In this document: positions 5,806 to 6,577 of the stretch, in pieces
Position numbering within the stretch: position 1 is the stretch's first letter
Layout of the letters: every line of letters begins with the position of its first letter
Origin: an uncultured Bacteroidales bacterium
GTDB lineage: Bacteria > Bacteroidota > Bacteroidia > Bacteroidales > Paludibacteraceae
Direction of reading: 5' to 3'
NCBI GenBank assembly: GCA_900556095.1
Contig: USNU01000082.1
Coordinates: forward strand, 1 to 6,577
DNA length: 6,577 bases
Notes under the pieces: model-generated
Databases searched by the model: none
Seen by the model: only the letters and a program-made list of their open reading frames with translations
Told to the model about the DNA's origin: nothing
Position numbers and translations under genes: made by a program

Positions 5806-6577
5806 TTACTCGGCTTTAGCCTCTGCGTCCTCTGCTTTTTCCGCAGCAGGAGCGGCCTTGCGAACACGTTGGCGACGCTCTTTAGGAGCAGGAGCCTCTG
5901 TATTTGCCTGTGCTTGTGCTGCCTCTTCGTCGGCCTTCTCCACTTTGCGCTCCTCGATACCCTCTTTGATTGCCTCGCAAACAGCAGCCATGATAACGTC
6001 GATAGACTTGGTTGCGTCGTCGTTAGCGGGGATTACATAATCGATATTGTTAGGATTCGAGTTGGTATCAACGATACCGAATACAGGAATCCCCAGACGG
6101 TTAGCCTCAGCCACAGCGATATGCTCTTTCATCACGTCAACCACAAAGATTGCGCTCGGGAGACGGGTCAAATCGGCGATAGAACCCAAGTTCTTCTCCA
6201 GTTTCTCACGCTGACGGGTGATTTGGAGTTTCTCGCGCTTCGAGATATTGTCGAAAGTGCCATCGGTCATCATCTTGTCGATGGTGGTCATTTTCTTCAC
6301 AGCCTTGCGGATAGTGGGGAAGTTGGTAAGCATACCACCTGCCCAACGCTCTGTGATATAAGGCATACCTACCTCGGCAGCGTGTTGTGCCACTACCTCT
6401 TGAGCCTGTTTCTTGGTACCAACGAAAAGAATCTTACGACCTTGTTTTGCAAGGTTCTTCAGGATTTCTGCTGCCTCGTCAATTTTAACAGCCGTTTTGT
6501 TGAGGTCGATGATGTGAATACCATTGCGCTCCATGAAGATATAAGGAGCCATTGCGGGATTCCATTTACGTTTGAGG
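5806..6577 (-). CDS. rpsB: 30S ribosomal protein S2, N-terminus beyond the window
   Basis: S2 is a small-subunit protein that binds late in assembly and is needed for S1 attachment and initiation. The open frame enters from the right edge as LKRKWNPAMAPYIFMERNGIHIIDL, so the ATG at 6552 is internal and about 20 N-terminal residues (the usual LLEAGVHFGH region) are missing. Family landmarks are LFVGTKKQAQEVV, the near-invariant ERWAGGMLTNFPTIRKAV, KREKLQITRQREKLEKNLGSI, LPSAIFVVDV, and NRLGIPVFGIVDTNSNPNNIDYVIPANDDATKSI. The tail after EERKVEKADEEAA is rich in Ala, Glu, Lys and Pro, with a short basic patch (KERRQRVRK). This tail looks disordered and is the variable part of S2 in this group. 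The gene ends in TAA and is followed after an A/T-rich 38-bp gap by tsf, almost certainly on the same transcript. The promoter lies outside the window. Confidence 0.97.
   Translation of the reverse strand, partial: LKRKWNPAMAPYIFMERNGIHIIDLNKTAVKIDEAAEILKNLAKQGRKILFVGTKKQAQEVVAQHAAEVGMPYITERWAGGMLTNFPTIRKAVKKMTTIDKMMTDGTFDNISKREKLQITRQREKLEKNLGSIADLTRLPSAIFVVDVMKEHIAVAEANRLGIPVFGIVDTNSNPNNIDYVIPANDDATKSIDVIMAAVCEAIKEGIEERKVEKADEEAAQAQANTEAPAPKERRQRVRKAAPAAEKAEDAEAKAE

Overview
The window looks like a chromosomal housekeeping stretch from a member of the Bacteroidota, most likely order Bacteroidales. The protein sequences read as that group's versions of HemW, RsmD, EF-Ts and ribosomal protein S2. 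Several genes also have the Bacteroidota-type promoter (TTTG, about 20 bp, then TAnnTTTG). This assignment comes from recognising families by eye, not from a search.

Layout from left to right. (1) Positions 1-398, minus strand: the N-terminal third of a PLP-dependent class I aminotransferase that runs off the left edge. (2) Positions 399-569: a divergent intergenic region with one clear promoter on each strand. (3) Positions 570-1685, plus: hemW, a radical-SAM-like heme chaperone, with an extra 9-residue segment made of 7-bp repeat DNA. (4) Positions 1733-3172, minus, convergent with hemW: a 479-residue RelA/SpoT-family protein. Its synthetase, TGS and zinc-finger regions are intact, but it lacks most of the HD hydrolase domain and the whole ACT domain. 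(5) Positions 3173-3313: a divergent promoter region built around a 13-bp perfect inverted repeat. (6) Positions 3314-4072, plus: an uncharacterised membrane-anchored protein. (7) Positions 4074-4143: an array of degenerate 7-bp repeats. (8) Positions 4150-4678, plus: rsmD (16S rRNA guanine-N2 methyltransferase), broken by a frameshift near 4378. (9) Positions 4710-4758: a strong, symmetrical, probably bidirectional terminator. (10) Positions 4778-5767 and 5806-6577, minus: tsf (EF-Ts) and rpsB (S2, missing its N-terminus at the window edge), a classic operon.

Functionally, most genes bear on translation or its control: S2 and EF-Ts in the ribosome and elongation cycle, RsmD in 16S rRNA modification, and the RSH protein in (p)ppGpp signalling. 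HemW (heme delivery), the aminotransferase (amino-acid metabolism) and the membrane protein are separate units. There is no sign of a phage, plasmid, CRISPR array or defence system. The most notable points are the shared heptamer repeat (once as an intergenic array, once in frame inside hemW), the RSH protein trimmed at both ends but carrying its own promoter and Shine-Dalgarno sequence, and the rsmD frameshift.
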